From Methylobacterium amylolyticum (GTDB lineage Bacteria; Pseudomonadota; Alphaproteobacteria; Rhizobiales; Beijerinckiaceae): a stretch of DNA of 64,000 nt. This document shows, in pieces, positions 16,617 through 24,098 of the stretch. The DNA lies in NCBI RefSeq assembly GCF_030700245.1, contig NZ_JAUYZI010000024.1, forward strand, positions 36,948-100,947. Reading direction: 5' to 3'. The translations under genes and the position numbers were made by a program. Position 1 is the first letter of the stretch; each line of letters starts with the position of its first letter. The notes beneath the pieces are model-generated. The model did no database searches, was not told the DNA's origin, and saw only the letters and a program-made list of their open reading frames with translations.

Positions 16617-18518
16617 TCAGTGGCCCTCCCGCAGCGCGGCCGCGTGCGCGGCGAGTTCGGCGGCGAAGGCGGCGATCTCGTCCGGGTCGTCGTTGCGAAT
16701 GACGGCGTCGGCGTAGACGGCCAGCCGTGTTTCCCGGTCGTCAGGGTTGGCCGGCTGCCGGCAACGGGCCTCCTGCTCGGCAGCGCTCTCGACCTCGGTC
16801 AGCGCGTCACCCAGTTCGACCATGAAGCGGCCGACCGGGGTGAGATTGCCGCTCCGGTAGCTGGCCGTCCCGCGCCCCGACCATGCGAACGCGTAGGCCG
16901 TGCTGCCGATGAGGTCGGCGAGTTCCCGCAGGAACAGCAGCTCGGTGAGTGTGGCGGAGCCGAAGTCGAACAGCCCGACGAGGTCCGGGCCGGCGGCGGC
17001 CGTCTTCGTCAGCCGTGGGGCCGACGCCGGCATCCCCATGATCGCGGCGTGGATATCGAGGCCGATGGCGCCGGTGAACGAATGCTCGGCACGCGAGAGC
17101 TTCGGCCGATGCTCATCGACGAAGTCCACCCACGCCACTGCGAGGGCCTTCGGGATGATGGCCCGCGGTGCGGCCGGCAGCGCCTCGGCGGCGTCGAGCA
17201 GTTCGTTGCGCCGATCCATCGCGCGATCGTAGGCTGGCACATGCTCGTCCCCCGTCACGATCTGGGGGAGCGTAGCGCCCCAAGCCGCCCAGCAGTCGAG
17301 GAGGCTGGTCGTCAGAGCGTCGGGGTCGGTCAGGTCGGGCCGGCCGATCGGCGTCTTTTCGACGAAAGCCAGGATGTCCCGCGCCAGACCATCGCCCAGG
17401 CCGTCCGGCCATACGATGTCGATGTCATCGCAGCGCTGGCCGACGCGGGCTTTGAGCTTGAGCCCGGCGAAGGTGGCAGCCGGCAAGGCAGCGATGCGCC
17501 GCTCGATCTCATCTAGTGCGAGGCAGGCGTCTCCGGACGCATCCTCCGCCGCGGTGACCCCCGTGCGGTCGGCCCACGCCTCGCTCTCTGACCGCCACGC
17601 CCGCCACTCGTCGCCCGCTCCGGCCGGCGCTGGTCCTGGCCCGCCCTCGGCGGCATCCGTGACCGCGTGCTGCCTTTGAATGCAGTGGGCGAAGTGATTG
17701 CAGGCCGCCTCCCACTGCGGGACCAGGGCGAGCAGATCGGCCTCGTCCTGCGCCCGAAGGTCGGGATCGGCCGTGACGGCGCCGGTCCGCAGAGCTTCGG
17801 CGGCAGCGAAGGCCCGCTCGGGGTGGAAGGCCAGCGCGAACACCGCGTCGGATCGCAGCCTGCGCCGGATGTCCGCCTCCCACTCGGCGTGCTCGTCCTG
17901 CGACATCTGGCCGGTTTCGAGGATGCTGCGGCGGGCGATCTCGCTCTGCACCTTCACGTGAAGGTGCATGACGATGAAGTTGACCCATTGCTCGAACGGC
18001 CGGCGCCGCAGCGTCCCGACCGCGTCGCAGTAAGAGATCGTCCCGTCCCCGTGCTCAATGCCGCCCGCCACCACACGGCCCTCGCGCTCGGCGTGGACGT
18101 GCTCGCTCTCGGGCACGTAGCGGATGCCGGCGACCTGGATTGACCCGGGGCAGGCGATGGCGGCGAGCGCGTCGAGGTGCAGGGCCTTGCGGGTGCGGGC
18201 CTCGTCGTCCGCGCCCCACGGCTTGCTGTGGCCCTCGATGCCGATCGTCTGCCGGCGCCGCTGCTCGGCCAGAGCGATGCCGAGGAGCCGTGTCGCCTCA
18301 ATGCGGATGCCCTGCTCGACGCAGGCAAAGCTCGTCGGCTCGATCGCGGGCGAGGCCATGAAGCCGGGCGGCGGGCTGTGCCAGTCGGTGGTCTGAGAGG
18401 CCGCTGACCCGGCCGTCAGAACCTCGGCAACCCGCGCCGTGCGACCCGGATCGGGCCGTGCTTCGTCCTGGATCTGTCGTTCGGGCGTGAGTGTGCTAGC
18501 AGGGCGAGCCTGTTCCAT
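16617..18518 (-). CDS. Large hypothetical prophage protein
   Basis: A 633-residue protein, the largest of the leftward block. It is helical throughout with conserved-looking stretches such as QWVNFIVMHLHVKVQSEIAR, HPERAFAAAEAL, DIVWPDGLGDGLARDI and VDFVDEHRPKLSRAEHSF. I found no nucleotide-binding loop, nuclease motif or membrane segment. Base composition matches its neighbours. Start chosen at ATG 18518 (MEQARPAS). It is the first gene of a coupled run continuing to 13093. Function unknown. Confidence 0.65.
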   Translation of the reverse strand: MEQARPASTLTPERQIQDEARPDPGRTARVAEVLTAGSAASQTTDWHSPPPGFMASPAIEPTSFACVEQGIRIEATRLLGIALAEQRRRQTIGIEGHSKPWGADDEARTRKALHLDALAAIACPGSIQVAGIRYVPESEHVHAEREGRVVAGGIEHGDGTISYCDAVGTLRRRPFEQWVNFIVMHLHVKVQSEIARRSILETGQMSQDEHAEWEADIRRRLRSDAVFALAFHPERAFAAAEALRTGAVTADPDLRAQDEADLLALVPQWEAACNHFAHCIQRQHAVTDAAEGGPGPAPAGAGDEWRAWRSESEAWADRTGVTAAEDASGDACLALDEIERRIAALPAATFAGLKLKARVGQRCDDIDIVWPDGLGDGLARDILAFVEKTPIGRPDLTDPDALTTSLLDCWAAWGATLPQIVTGDEHVPAYDRAMDRRNELLDAAEALPAAPRAIIPKALAVAWVDFVDEHRPKLSRAEHSFTGAIGLDIHAAIMGMPASAPRLTKTAAAGPDLVGLFDFGSATLTELLFLRELADLIGSTAYAFAWSGRGTASYRSGNLTPVGRFMVELGDALTEVESAAEQEARCRQPANPDDRETRLAVYADAVIRNDDPDEIAAFAAELAAHAAALREGH

Positions 18519-18599
18519 CGACTTTCACTCCGGTGGGTGGGTGGCCCTCGTCGCCCGGGGTTCCTGCAAGTTCACAGGACGGCGGGGGCCGGTGAAAAG

Positions 18600-18941
18600 C
18601 TATTCTTCGGCGTTTTCGTACACCGCGTAGAGCATGCTGCTGAGTATGGGCGATGCCGTTAGCCGAGTATCGCAGCCGAGATAGAGTTTCCCGGTCGCGG
18701 AACTATGCGTGTTGGCGGTGTAGAGCCCGCTCCGAACCATCAGGAAGATGATCAGAGTGATCTCGTCGCCCGCCTTCTCTTCGGCGATGCCGAGCCAAGT
18801 CAGCAAGTGCGACATTAAAGGGAAGGGGTTGATCGGCCCGGCCACGTGCGCGGTGTGCCGGATCGCCTCGGCGAAGAGGGCGGCGCGCCACTCAGGCTGA
18901 CCCACTTGGTCCCTGGGCGGTGGCATGAGGGCGAGGCTCAC
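18600..18941 (-). CDS. Small hypothetical phage protein
   Basis: A 113-residue protein (MSLALMPPPRDQVGQPEWRA) with a central stretch IAEEKAGDEITLIIFLMVRS and an ending LYAVYENAEE. The ATG overlaps the stop of the KilA-N gene by 4 bases, so it is its translationally coupled partner. The 3' part is slightly more AT-rich than its neighbours. No family is recognised. Confidence 0.6.
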   Translation of the reverse strand: MSLALMPPPRDQVGQPEWRAALFAEAIRHTAHVAGPINPFPLMSHLLTWLGIAEEKAGDEITLIIFLMVRSGLYTANTHSSATGKLYLGCDTRLTASPILSSMLYAVYENAEE

Positions 18942-19786
18942 AGCGCGCTCTCATGCGCGTCAGCCGCGCCCTCAGCGCGCTGGGCCGCCCGCAGAAGCTC
19001 AAGGGTGGCCCCCAGGGGCCACTTTAACTGCTGCGCCGCGCCGGTGTCGTTGTCGCGCTCGACATCGACCATGCGGGCGCCGATCTCCTCGCCTCGTGGC
19101 GAGGGCTTCCAGAATGGCCGCCCCTTGTGATCGCGTTCGCGGACCTGAAGGCCGATCGCCAGCAGCATCCGGTTGACCTGAATGGCGTGAACGCCGCCGA
19201 GGTCCTGCCCGAGCTTCGTCGGCACCACCAGCGGGTCGTTGACCGGGGCGATCAGATGTCCGAGCCCCATCAAGCCCAGCATGTCGAAGCCGGTCCCGCG
19301 CTTCGTGACCCGGTTGGCGGCGATGAGGAGCTGATTACCCTTCAGTCCGGCCAACCGACCGATCGACAGAGCATGCTTGTGGAGCAGGCGGGCCTCGCGT
19401 GCGGCAGAATCCGTGAAGGCGAACGCTGGGATCTCGACTGGAGCGGGGCGAGGCGCCTGCATCCGCTCCCGGATCACCGCATTGCACTGCATGTGAAACT
19501 GCGGGTCGAGGTACTTCGCGTAGGCCAGGGCGATCTGCCAGTGCCCCCAGGTGCCCGGAGCCGTGCCGCCCCGGACGGTGTCAATGCCGGAAATCCCGGC
19601 ATTGAGCGTGGCCTCGACGGCGGTGCGAAACTCGATCGCGCTGGCGAGAGCCAACCAGTCGGCCGGCCGCTTTGTGTCGACCGAACCAGCGGCACGCCAG
19701 AGGTCGGTGAGGGACAGCATCTCGTCCTTGTCGTGGACAGTGACGCCGTTGAGGATCAGGGCGGGGAGGCGCGCGGCCATGATCAT
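18938..19786 (-). CDS. KilA-N domain phage protein (antirepressor-like)
   Basis: 282 residues starting MIMAARLPALILNG. The KilA-N DNA-binding domain is recognisable from the order LSLTDLWRAAG, RPADWLAL, then GTWGHWQIALAYAKYLDPQF ending in AVIRERM. A C-terminal DNA-binding-like region follows (LLHKHALSIGRLAGLKGNQ). Such proteins are common antirepressors or regulators in temperate phages. The ATG is preceded by GGGAG and overlaps the stop of the AR-N protein (ATGA), so two antirepressor-type genes are co-translated. Confidence 0.85.
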   Translation of the reverse strand: MIMAARLPALILNGVTVHDKDEMLSLTDLWRAAGSVDTKRPADWLALASAIEFRTAVEATLNAGISGIDTVRGGTAPGTWGHWQIALAYAKYLDPQFHMQCNAVIRERMQAPRPAPVEIPAFAFTDSAAREARLLHKHALSIGRLAGLKGNQLLIAANRVTKRGTGFDMLGLMGLGHLIAPVNDPLVVPTKLGQDLGGVHAIQVNRMLLAIGLQVRERDHKGRPFWKPSPRGEEIGARMVDVERDNDTGAAQQLKWPLGATLELLRAAQRAEGAADAHESAL

Positions 19787-20565
19787 GCTCTCCCGTACTG
19801 CTGGTGGTCGGCCGCCCACTGGTAGACGACCGGCGGGCGACCGATGCGGGAGCCGCGCGGGATGTCGACCACCATCACGCGGCCCTCCGCGATCAGCGCG
19901 TTGAGGACGGCGTCGAGCTGCGCGTACCGGACACCGCGATCGAAGCGCCGGTACAGCTCGGCGCGATAGATCCGGCCGTTGGGCGCTTGGCGGATCAGCC
20001 GCTCGGTCTTCTCGAACAGGCTCTCCCGAGGCGGGATCTGCGCCGGCTGCGGGGTTGGCTCCGCCATGTCGGGGAGGCCGAGATCGCGCCACATGTCGCG
20101 AGCCGCCGACAGACCGAAAAGCCGCCGGCACTCGGCGACCATCTGGATCTTCGTGCCGGCTGTCGGCATGTCGAGCGCCGGGTCCGGGGTGTCCGCCTCG
20201 TGGACCCCCTCGGCCTCGCGCGGCACGAAGAAGTGCCGGAACAGGACCTCGTGGCACTCGCGCTGGTAGGTCAGCACGAGGGCGCGGGCCTCCGGCTTTA
20301 CGCGACTCGCCTCGATCCCGAACAGCCATCCTGGCAGTACGTTCAATGGGAGGGTGACGGTGCTTTGCGGACCGCCCGGCGAAGGGATGGTCATGATGAC
20401 CAGCTCGCCCGCTAAGATGGGGTCGCGCTTGGCGCGCTTGAGCTGAGCGCCCCAATCCAGGCTCAGCCGATCGGCGATCGGCTTGAGTGCGACGCGAACA
20501 GTCTCGCCTTCGCGAATAGCGAACAGCGTGTCACCGCGGAACGGGACAGTGATCAGCGCGCCCAT
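19783..20565 (-). CDS. Phage antirepressor N-terminal domain protein (P22_AR_N)
   Basis: The first 115 residues match the P22 AR-N domain: VPFRGDTLFAIREGETVRVA, then LKPIADRLSLDWGAQLKRAK, and LPGWLFGIEASRVKPEAR followed by LVLTYQRECHEVLFRHF. A winged-helix-like C-terminal segment (RIYRAELYRRFDRGVRYAQ ... RVMVVDIPRGSRIG) follows. Antirepressors of this kind bind and inactivate CI-type repressors. That would suit this phage, whose repressor lacks a recognisable self-cleavage serine. Confidence 0.85.
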   Translation of the reverse strand: MGALITVPFRGDTLFAIREGETVRVALKPIADRLSLDWGAQLKRAKRDPILAGELVIMTIPSPGGPQSTVTLPLNVLPGWLFGIEASRVKPEARALVLTYQRECHEVLFRHFFVPREAEGVHEADTPDPALDMPTAGTKIQMVAECRRLFGLSAARDMWRDLGLPDMAEPTPQPAQIPPRESLFEKTERLIRQAPNGRIYRAELYRRFDRGVRYAQLDAVLNALIAEGRVMVVDIPRGSRIGRPPVVYQWAADHQQYGRA

Positions 20566-20654
20566 CAGACCGGGCGCCCATAAAGACAGTGCCCGGCGGC
20601 CCAGATCAGGCAGGCGCCGAGAAACGGACCGTAGGTGAGGAGGTGCGCGAGCAT
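20565..20654 (-). CDS. 29-residue hydrophobic phage peptide
   Basis: The frame runs from the ATG at 20654 (MLAHLLTYGPFLGACLIWAA) to a TGA that overlaps the ATG of the antirepressor gene in a TGATG junction. It has one hydrophobic helix and a C-terminal Arg. The coupling and hydrophobic pattern argue it is real and the first gene of the leftward early operon. Function unknown. Confidence 0.5.
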   Translation of the reverse strand: MLAHLLTYGPFLGACLIWAAGHCLYGRPV

Positions 20655-20693
20655 GGGCGGCCCCTTCGCTGAAGGCGATGGGGAGCAGGCTAC

Positions 20694-20725
20694 AACTTTG
20701 GTTTTATGTGTCAAGCACCAAAGTT
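20694..20725. promoter_or_regulatory. Candidate operator at leftward early promoter
   Basis: AACTTTGGT at 20694-20702 and its exact inverse ACCAAAGTT at 20717-20725 form a dyad with centres 23 bases apart. The 12-mer ACTTTGGTTTTA from the left arm recurs at 21581-21592 on the other side of the repressor gene. It lies 40 bases upstream of the first leftward gene, in an AT-rich dip. A repressor or Cro binding site is the simplest reading. Confidence 0.55.
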
Positions 20726-20793
20726 ATAAAGCCCGACCCGGGGATGGCATGCTTCGTTGAGGGCTGCGGCTCACGCGTGCGGTTTGGCCAACC

Positions 20794-21516
20794 TTAGTCA
20801 GGTAACTGTGCTTTCCAGGCCGTGAAGCGACCATAGTATTTGGCCACAATGCGAAAGCCTACGAACCATTCTTTCTTGAGGAATATCTCTGTATTTTCGT
20901 CCCTCTTTTTTGCATCCCATTGCATAGTTGCCCAAGAGTCGTCGTTTATGTGTGTAACCCGCCTAATTTTGCACAACGCGGCATCAGGCAGGCGAAAATC
21001 CTTGCTCACAAATAGGCATGTAGATTCTTCTACAGGATCGAGATCAGTCGTTCCAAATATGATGTCGCCATTTTCTAATTCAGGATACATATGCGGCTGA
21101 TCTAAGAGAAAAGCGCATACGTGTTTCAATTTTTTAAGATAAGGAGGCCTGTCAATCTTACCGAACGTTCTATTGTATAAATACGCAAATCCGTCTTCTC
21201 TACCGGTGACAAGAAAAAGGTCGGTATCACCATCCGTCTCTGAAATTTTATCATCAGAAAGGAGCTTATATCCCAGCTCAACTATACCTTCTATTTTATC
21301 TATTGCATCAGCATACGTCGACTTGTAATCTTGATCTAAATCTTCGAGCTTAAGATTGAGCTTTCGTGCTATTCTAGGCAAAAATCTAGATTTCAGCACT
21401 GTTCCTTTTTCAATTTTATTGATGGCAGCTTGAGAAATATCGACAGACTTCGCTAAGTCGGCTTGCGATATTCCAAGCTCTTCGCGGCGAGCTTTGATTT
21501 TTTCGAACCACTGCAT
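20794..21516 (-). CDS. CI-like phage repressor (XRE HTH plus degenerate S24-type domain)
   Basis: A 240-residue protein with an N-terminal XRE helix-turn-helix (REELGISQADLAKSVDISQA then INKIEKG). The C-terminal half resembles the S24/LexA fold (MYPELENGDIIFG), but the serine expected before Met-x-Pro is His (PHMYPEL), so RecA-stimulated self-cleavage looks unlikely. The gene is far more AT-rich than its neighbours. It faces the cro-like gene across an 84-base gap and shares repeated sequence motifs with the region past its 3' end. It probably maintains lysogeny. Confidence 0.85.
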   Translation of the reverse strand: MQWFEKIKARREELGISQADLAKSVDISQAAINKIEKGTVLKSRFLPRIARKLNLKLEDLDQDYKSTYADAIDKIEGIVELGYKLLSDDKISETDGDTDLFLVTGREDGFAYLYNRTFGKIDRPPYLKKLKHVCAFLLDQPHMYPELENGDIIFGTTDLDPVEESTCLFVSKDFRLPDAALCKIRRVTHINDDSWATMQWDAKKRDENTEIFLKKEWFVGFRIVAKYYGRFTAWKAQLPD

Positions 21517-21600
21517 GGCTTACAACCTACGTCATGCTCGTTCGGCCGTCGCTATGAATTTGGTTGTTGACGGCGCGATCACTTTGGTTTTAGTAGAGGC
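21517..21600. promoter_or_regulatory. Repressor/cro divergent promoter region
   Basis: 84 bases between the divergent repressor and Cro-like genes. It contains AATTTGGTTGTTGA at 21557 and ACTTTGGTTTTA at 21581-21592; the second is identical to part of the dyad at 20694. These are the likely operators of the lysis/lysogeny switch. Confidence 0.55.
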
Positions 21601-21843
21601 ATGAGCGTTCGCGATCACTTAGAATCGGCGATCAAATCCCGCGGTTCGCAGGCAGCATTGGCGGCCGAATGTGGGGTTAGTCAGTCTGCAATTTCGAAAG
21701 CGCTTAGATTAGGGCGCGTTTCAATCCGCCTCGCCATGAATATCGAAATTGCAACTGGCGTAGAATGGCGCCGGTTGTGCCCTGATGCTCCGGCGAAAAG
21801 ACTGGATTCTTTGACGAATACATCGCAGGAAGCTCACGCCTGA
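21601..21843 (+). CDS. Cro/YdaS-like DNA-binding protein
   Basis: An 80-residue protein with a YdaS/Cro-type helix-turn-helix: GSQAALAAECGVSQSAISKA, then LRLGRVSIRLAMNIEIATGV, the usual order for small phage Cro repressors. It starts at ATG 21601, divergent from the CI-like repressor. Composition is intermediate between the AT-rich repressor and the GC-rich genes after it. Its expected role is to shut off the repressor at lytic onset. Confidence 0.85.
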   Translation: MSVRDHLESAIKSRGSQAALAAECGVSQSAISKALRLGRVSIRLAMNIEIATGVEWRRLCPDAPAKRLDSLTNTSQEAHA

Positions 21844-21854
21844 TGATCCGTCGG

Positions 21855-22154
21855 TCACCCCTCAAGCCGCATCAACACATCGGCGACCGCGCCGAGCATC
21901 GCTGCGCCCTCGTTCCCGCCGGGCAGCCGGCCGAGGTCATCGAGGCGGTTCGCGATCCGGACCAGCGCGCCTTCGCGGTCGGGGATCGGCAGGGCCGAGA
22001 CGATTTCGCTGACCAGCACCGCCAGGACCTCGCTCAGCCCTGCGGGCGGCAGTTCGGGCGCCACCTTCGCCGTCGGCGCGGGGGGTAGCCCTATGCTCTT
22101 GGCAGACTGGATGAAGTCGGAAGGGGTCAGCGACACCGTCATGGCGGTCGCCAT
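21855..22154 (-). CDS. Possible small hypothetical protein
   Basis: A 99-residue frame starting at ATG 22154 nine bases after GGAGAC. It has helical, regulator-like sequence (LSEVLAVLVSEIVSALPIPD; RIANRLDDLGRLPGGNEGA; LGAVADVLMRLEG). It opposes the rightward early genes and overlaps the start of the HTH gene at 22093 by 62 bases, so it may be spurious. The periodicity favours real coding. Confidence 0.4.
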   Translation of the reverse strand: MATAMTVSLTPSDFIQSAKSIGLPPAPTAKVAPELPPAGLSEVLAVLVSEIVSALPIPDREGALVRIANRLDDLGRLPGGNEGAAMLGAVADVLMRLEG

Positions 22155-22323
22155 CGGCGGGGTCTCCGCCGAGCTTGTCCGGAAGCTCCGGTTCAGGGCC
22201 TGCGGAGCGTCGCTTCGCACCGCCGCCCGCATCGACATCGTCACCCGGGGAGCGGTGCGTTCCCCCGACCTTATCCCGCTGAAGCGGCGGGCAGCCTCGG
22301 CGCCAACCGAGGCCCGCCCGTGA
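22093..22323 (+). CDS. Small HTH (Cro-like) phage regulator
   Basis: 76 residues: LLADWMKSEGVSDTVMAVAI, then GGVSAELVRKLRFRACGASL and TAARIDIVTRGAV. This is the layout of a XRE/Cro DNA-binding domain (recognition helix VSAELVRKL, closing helix ending in TRGAV). It is the second such gene after the cro-like gene and probably the lytic activator (cII-like) or second repressor. The Arg/Pro-rich tail is unremarkable. Confidence 0.6.
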   Translation: MLLADWMKSEGVSDTVMAVAIGGVSAELVRKLRFRACGASLRTAARIDIVTRGAVRSPDLIPLKRRAASAPTEARP

Positions 22324-22531
22324 TCGCCTACCTTCTCAGCACCGCCGACCTGCCGCGCGCTCGTGCCTGCCAGCTCTCCGCGCCCGACCTGTCCGTCGAT
22401 GCCACCCTTCGTCCTCACCGCTGTCCCTCCGTGTCCCGTGGTCGACCGCCAATCGATCACGTCGGAGACCCAAGGTGTCGGCAACATCACCCACGCCCGT
22501 GGGACATCGTCCCAAGCAACGAGGCTGCGGC

Positions 22532-22909
22532 ATGACCACCGCTCAGTCCGAGGCGCGGAGCCTCGTCGAGCTGATTGCCGGCCCGCTGCGGCTCGGCGAC
22601 AACGTCAAAGCCGCGCTCGCGCGGGTGTCGGTCGTCACGGGGCTCGGCGATCGCCGCGTCCGGGCGATCTGGAACAACGAGGCTCGGGCGATCCGGGCAG
22701 ACGAGATGGACCGGCTACGGCAGGTCGCCCTCGACAACCGAACCCGCGAGGAAGCCGACCGTGCCTATCGTGCCCATCTCGCCCGGCTCGCCGCCGCCCA
22801 GGAGGCCCTTCGCGTACCGTACCCGGTCGAAGGTAGCAGCGCTGATCGTCGACTGGGCGGGGTGGCTCGCGGAGCTGATCGCGCCCTGGATCAGGGTGCC
22901 GCCCGATGA
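22532..22909 (+). CDS. Hypothetical phage protein, possible HTH
   Basis: 125 residues from ATG 22532 (MTTAQSEARSLVELIAGPLR). NVKAALARVSVVTGLGDRRV followed by RAIWNNEARAIRADEMDRL looks like a short helix-turn-helix for DNA contact, then a charged helix to residue 90. It sits between the regulators and the replication genes. I have seen comparable early genes in methylobacterial prophages but cannot name a function. Confidence 0.6.
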   Translation: MTTAQSEARSLVELIAGPLRLGDNVKAALARVSVVTGLGDRRVRAIWNNEARAIRADEMDRLRQVALDNRTREEADRAYRAHLARLAAAQEALRVPYPVEGSSADRRLGGVARGADRALDQGAAR

Positions 22910-22979
22910 CCGGGACGTGGCAAAGCGCGACTGAGCGCGCCCGGGTCACCCTACGCCACCGTACCGCTGGAGGTGCGTG

Positions 22980-24098
22980 ATGTCGTGGTCTCCGCAGCAA
23001 TCAGCCGCCTTGCAGGCGATCGAGGACTGGCACGAGGCCCATGGCGAACAGGTCTTCTACCTCGCGGGCTTTGCGGGGACGGGAAAGACGACGCTGGCAA
23101 AGCACATCGCCGCTGGGGTGTCCGGCCAAGTGATGTTCGGGGCGTTCACCGGCAAGGCCGCGCTGGTGCTCCGGCAGAAGGGGTGCGATGGCGCCTCGAC
23201 GCTGCACTCGATGCTCTACAAGCCCCGCGAGGTTCGGGAGAAGGGACCGAACGGCGCCTGGGTCACGCGCGTCACCTTCGATCTGAATAGCCTCGCCGAC
23301 GTAGCCCTAGCGAGCCTCGTGATCGTGGACGAGTGCTCGATGGTGGACGAGCGTCTTGGGCGGGACCTCCTCTCGTTCGGGACGAAGGTGCTGGTGCTAG
23401 GTGACCCGGCGCAGCTCCCGCCAGTGCGGGGCGAGGGCTTCTTCACTGCCGGTGCGCCCGACTTCATGCTCACCGAGATCCACCGGCAAGCGGCAGAAAA
23501 CCCCATCATCCGCATGTCCATGGACGTTCGCGAGGGGCGACGGCTCCGGCGCGGCGCCTATGGAGACAGCGCCGTCATCGGGCAGCGCGACCTGCCCGAT
23601 GACGAGCGTCGCCGCTCGAACCAGATTTTGTGCGGGATGAACCGGTCGCGCCGGACGCTCAACGCGATGGTGCGCACCGAGTGCGGGTTCGATCCTGACC
23701 GACCTGAAGTCGGCGACCGCCTCGTCTGTCTCCGCAACAACCATCAAAAGGGGCTGCTCAACGGCGGCCTGTGGAAAGTCGACGAGGTCCTGGGCTTCGA
23801 CGACGACGGCGTTCGCCTAATGGTCCAGTCTCTCGACGATCCCGACCGGGATCCGATTCGGGTCTACGTCCGGCGAGAGTTCTTCCACGGCGAGGAGGAC
23901 AAGCTCGAATACAACGAGCGGCGCAACACCGACGAGTTCACCTACGGCTACGCACTCACCGTGCACAAATCGCAAGGGTCGCAGTGGGATCGCGTCCTCG
24001 TCTACGACGAGAGTTTCGCTTTCCGAGAGAACCGGAGCCGGCATCTCTATACCGCCCTCACACGGGCGGCGAACGCCGTCACAGTGGTGCAGCATTGA
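22980..24098 (+). CDS. RecD-like SF1 DNA helicase
   Basis: A 372-residue superfamily 1B helicase in RecD2/TraA style. Walker A is AGFAGTGKTT, motif Ia-like FTGKAALVLRQKG, Walker B VIVDECSMVDE, motif III LGDPAQLPPV, and near the C-terminus YALTVHKSQGSQWDRVLV and HLYTALTRA (motifs V-VI). It moves 5'-3' on single-stranded DNA and probably serves phage replication or recombination. The start ATG 22980 has GGAGG six bases upstream; an in-frame GTG lies one codon earlier. The stop overlaps the TTG of the primase gene. Confidence 0.9.
   Translation: MSWSPQQSAALQAIEDWHEAHGEQVFYLAGFAGTGKTTLAKHIAAGVSGQVMFGAFTGKAALVLRQKGCDGASTLHSMLYKPREVREKGPNGAWVTRVTFDLNSLADVALASLVIVDECSMVDERLGRDLLSFGTKVLVLGDPAQLPPVRGEGFFTAGAPDFMLTEIHRQAAENPIIRMSMDVREGRRLRRGAYGDSAVIGQRDLPDDERRRSNQILCGMNRSRRTLNAMVRTECGFDPDRPEVGDRLVCLRNNHQKGLLNGGLWKVDEVLGFDDDGVRLMVQSLDDPDRDPIRVYVRREFFHGEEDKLEYNERRNTDEFTYGYALTVHKSQGSQWDRVLVYDESFAFRENRSRHLYTALTRAANAVTVVQH

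Noticed and set aside
22320..22535. Frame from GTG 22320 between HTH and the next early gene
   Set aside because: Composition is Pro/Arg/His-rich without periodicity, and it overlaps the better supported gene at 22532.
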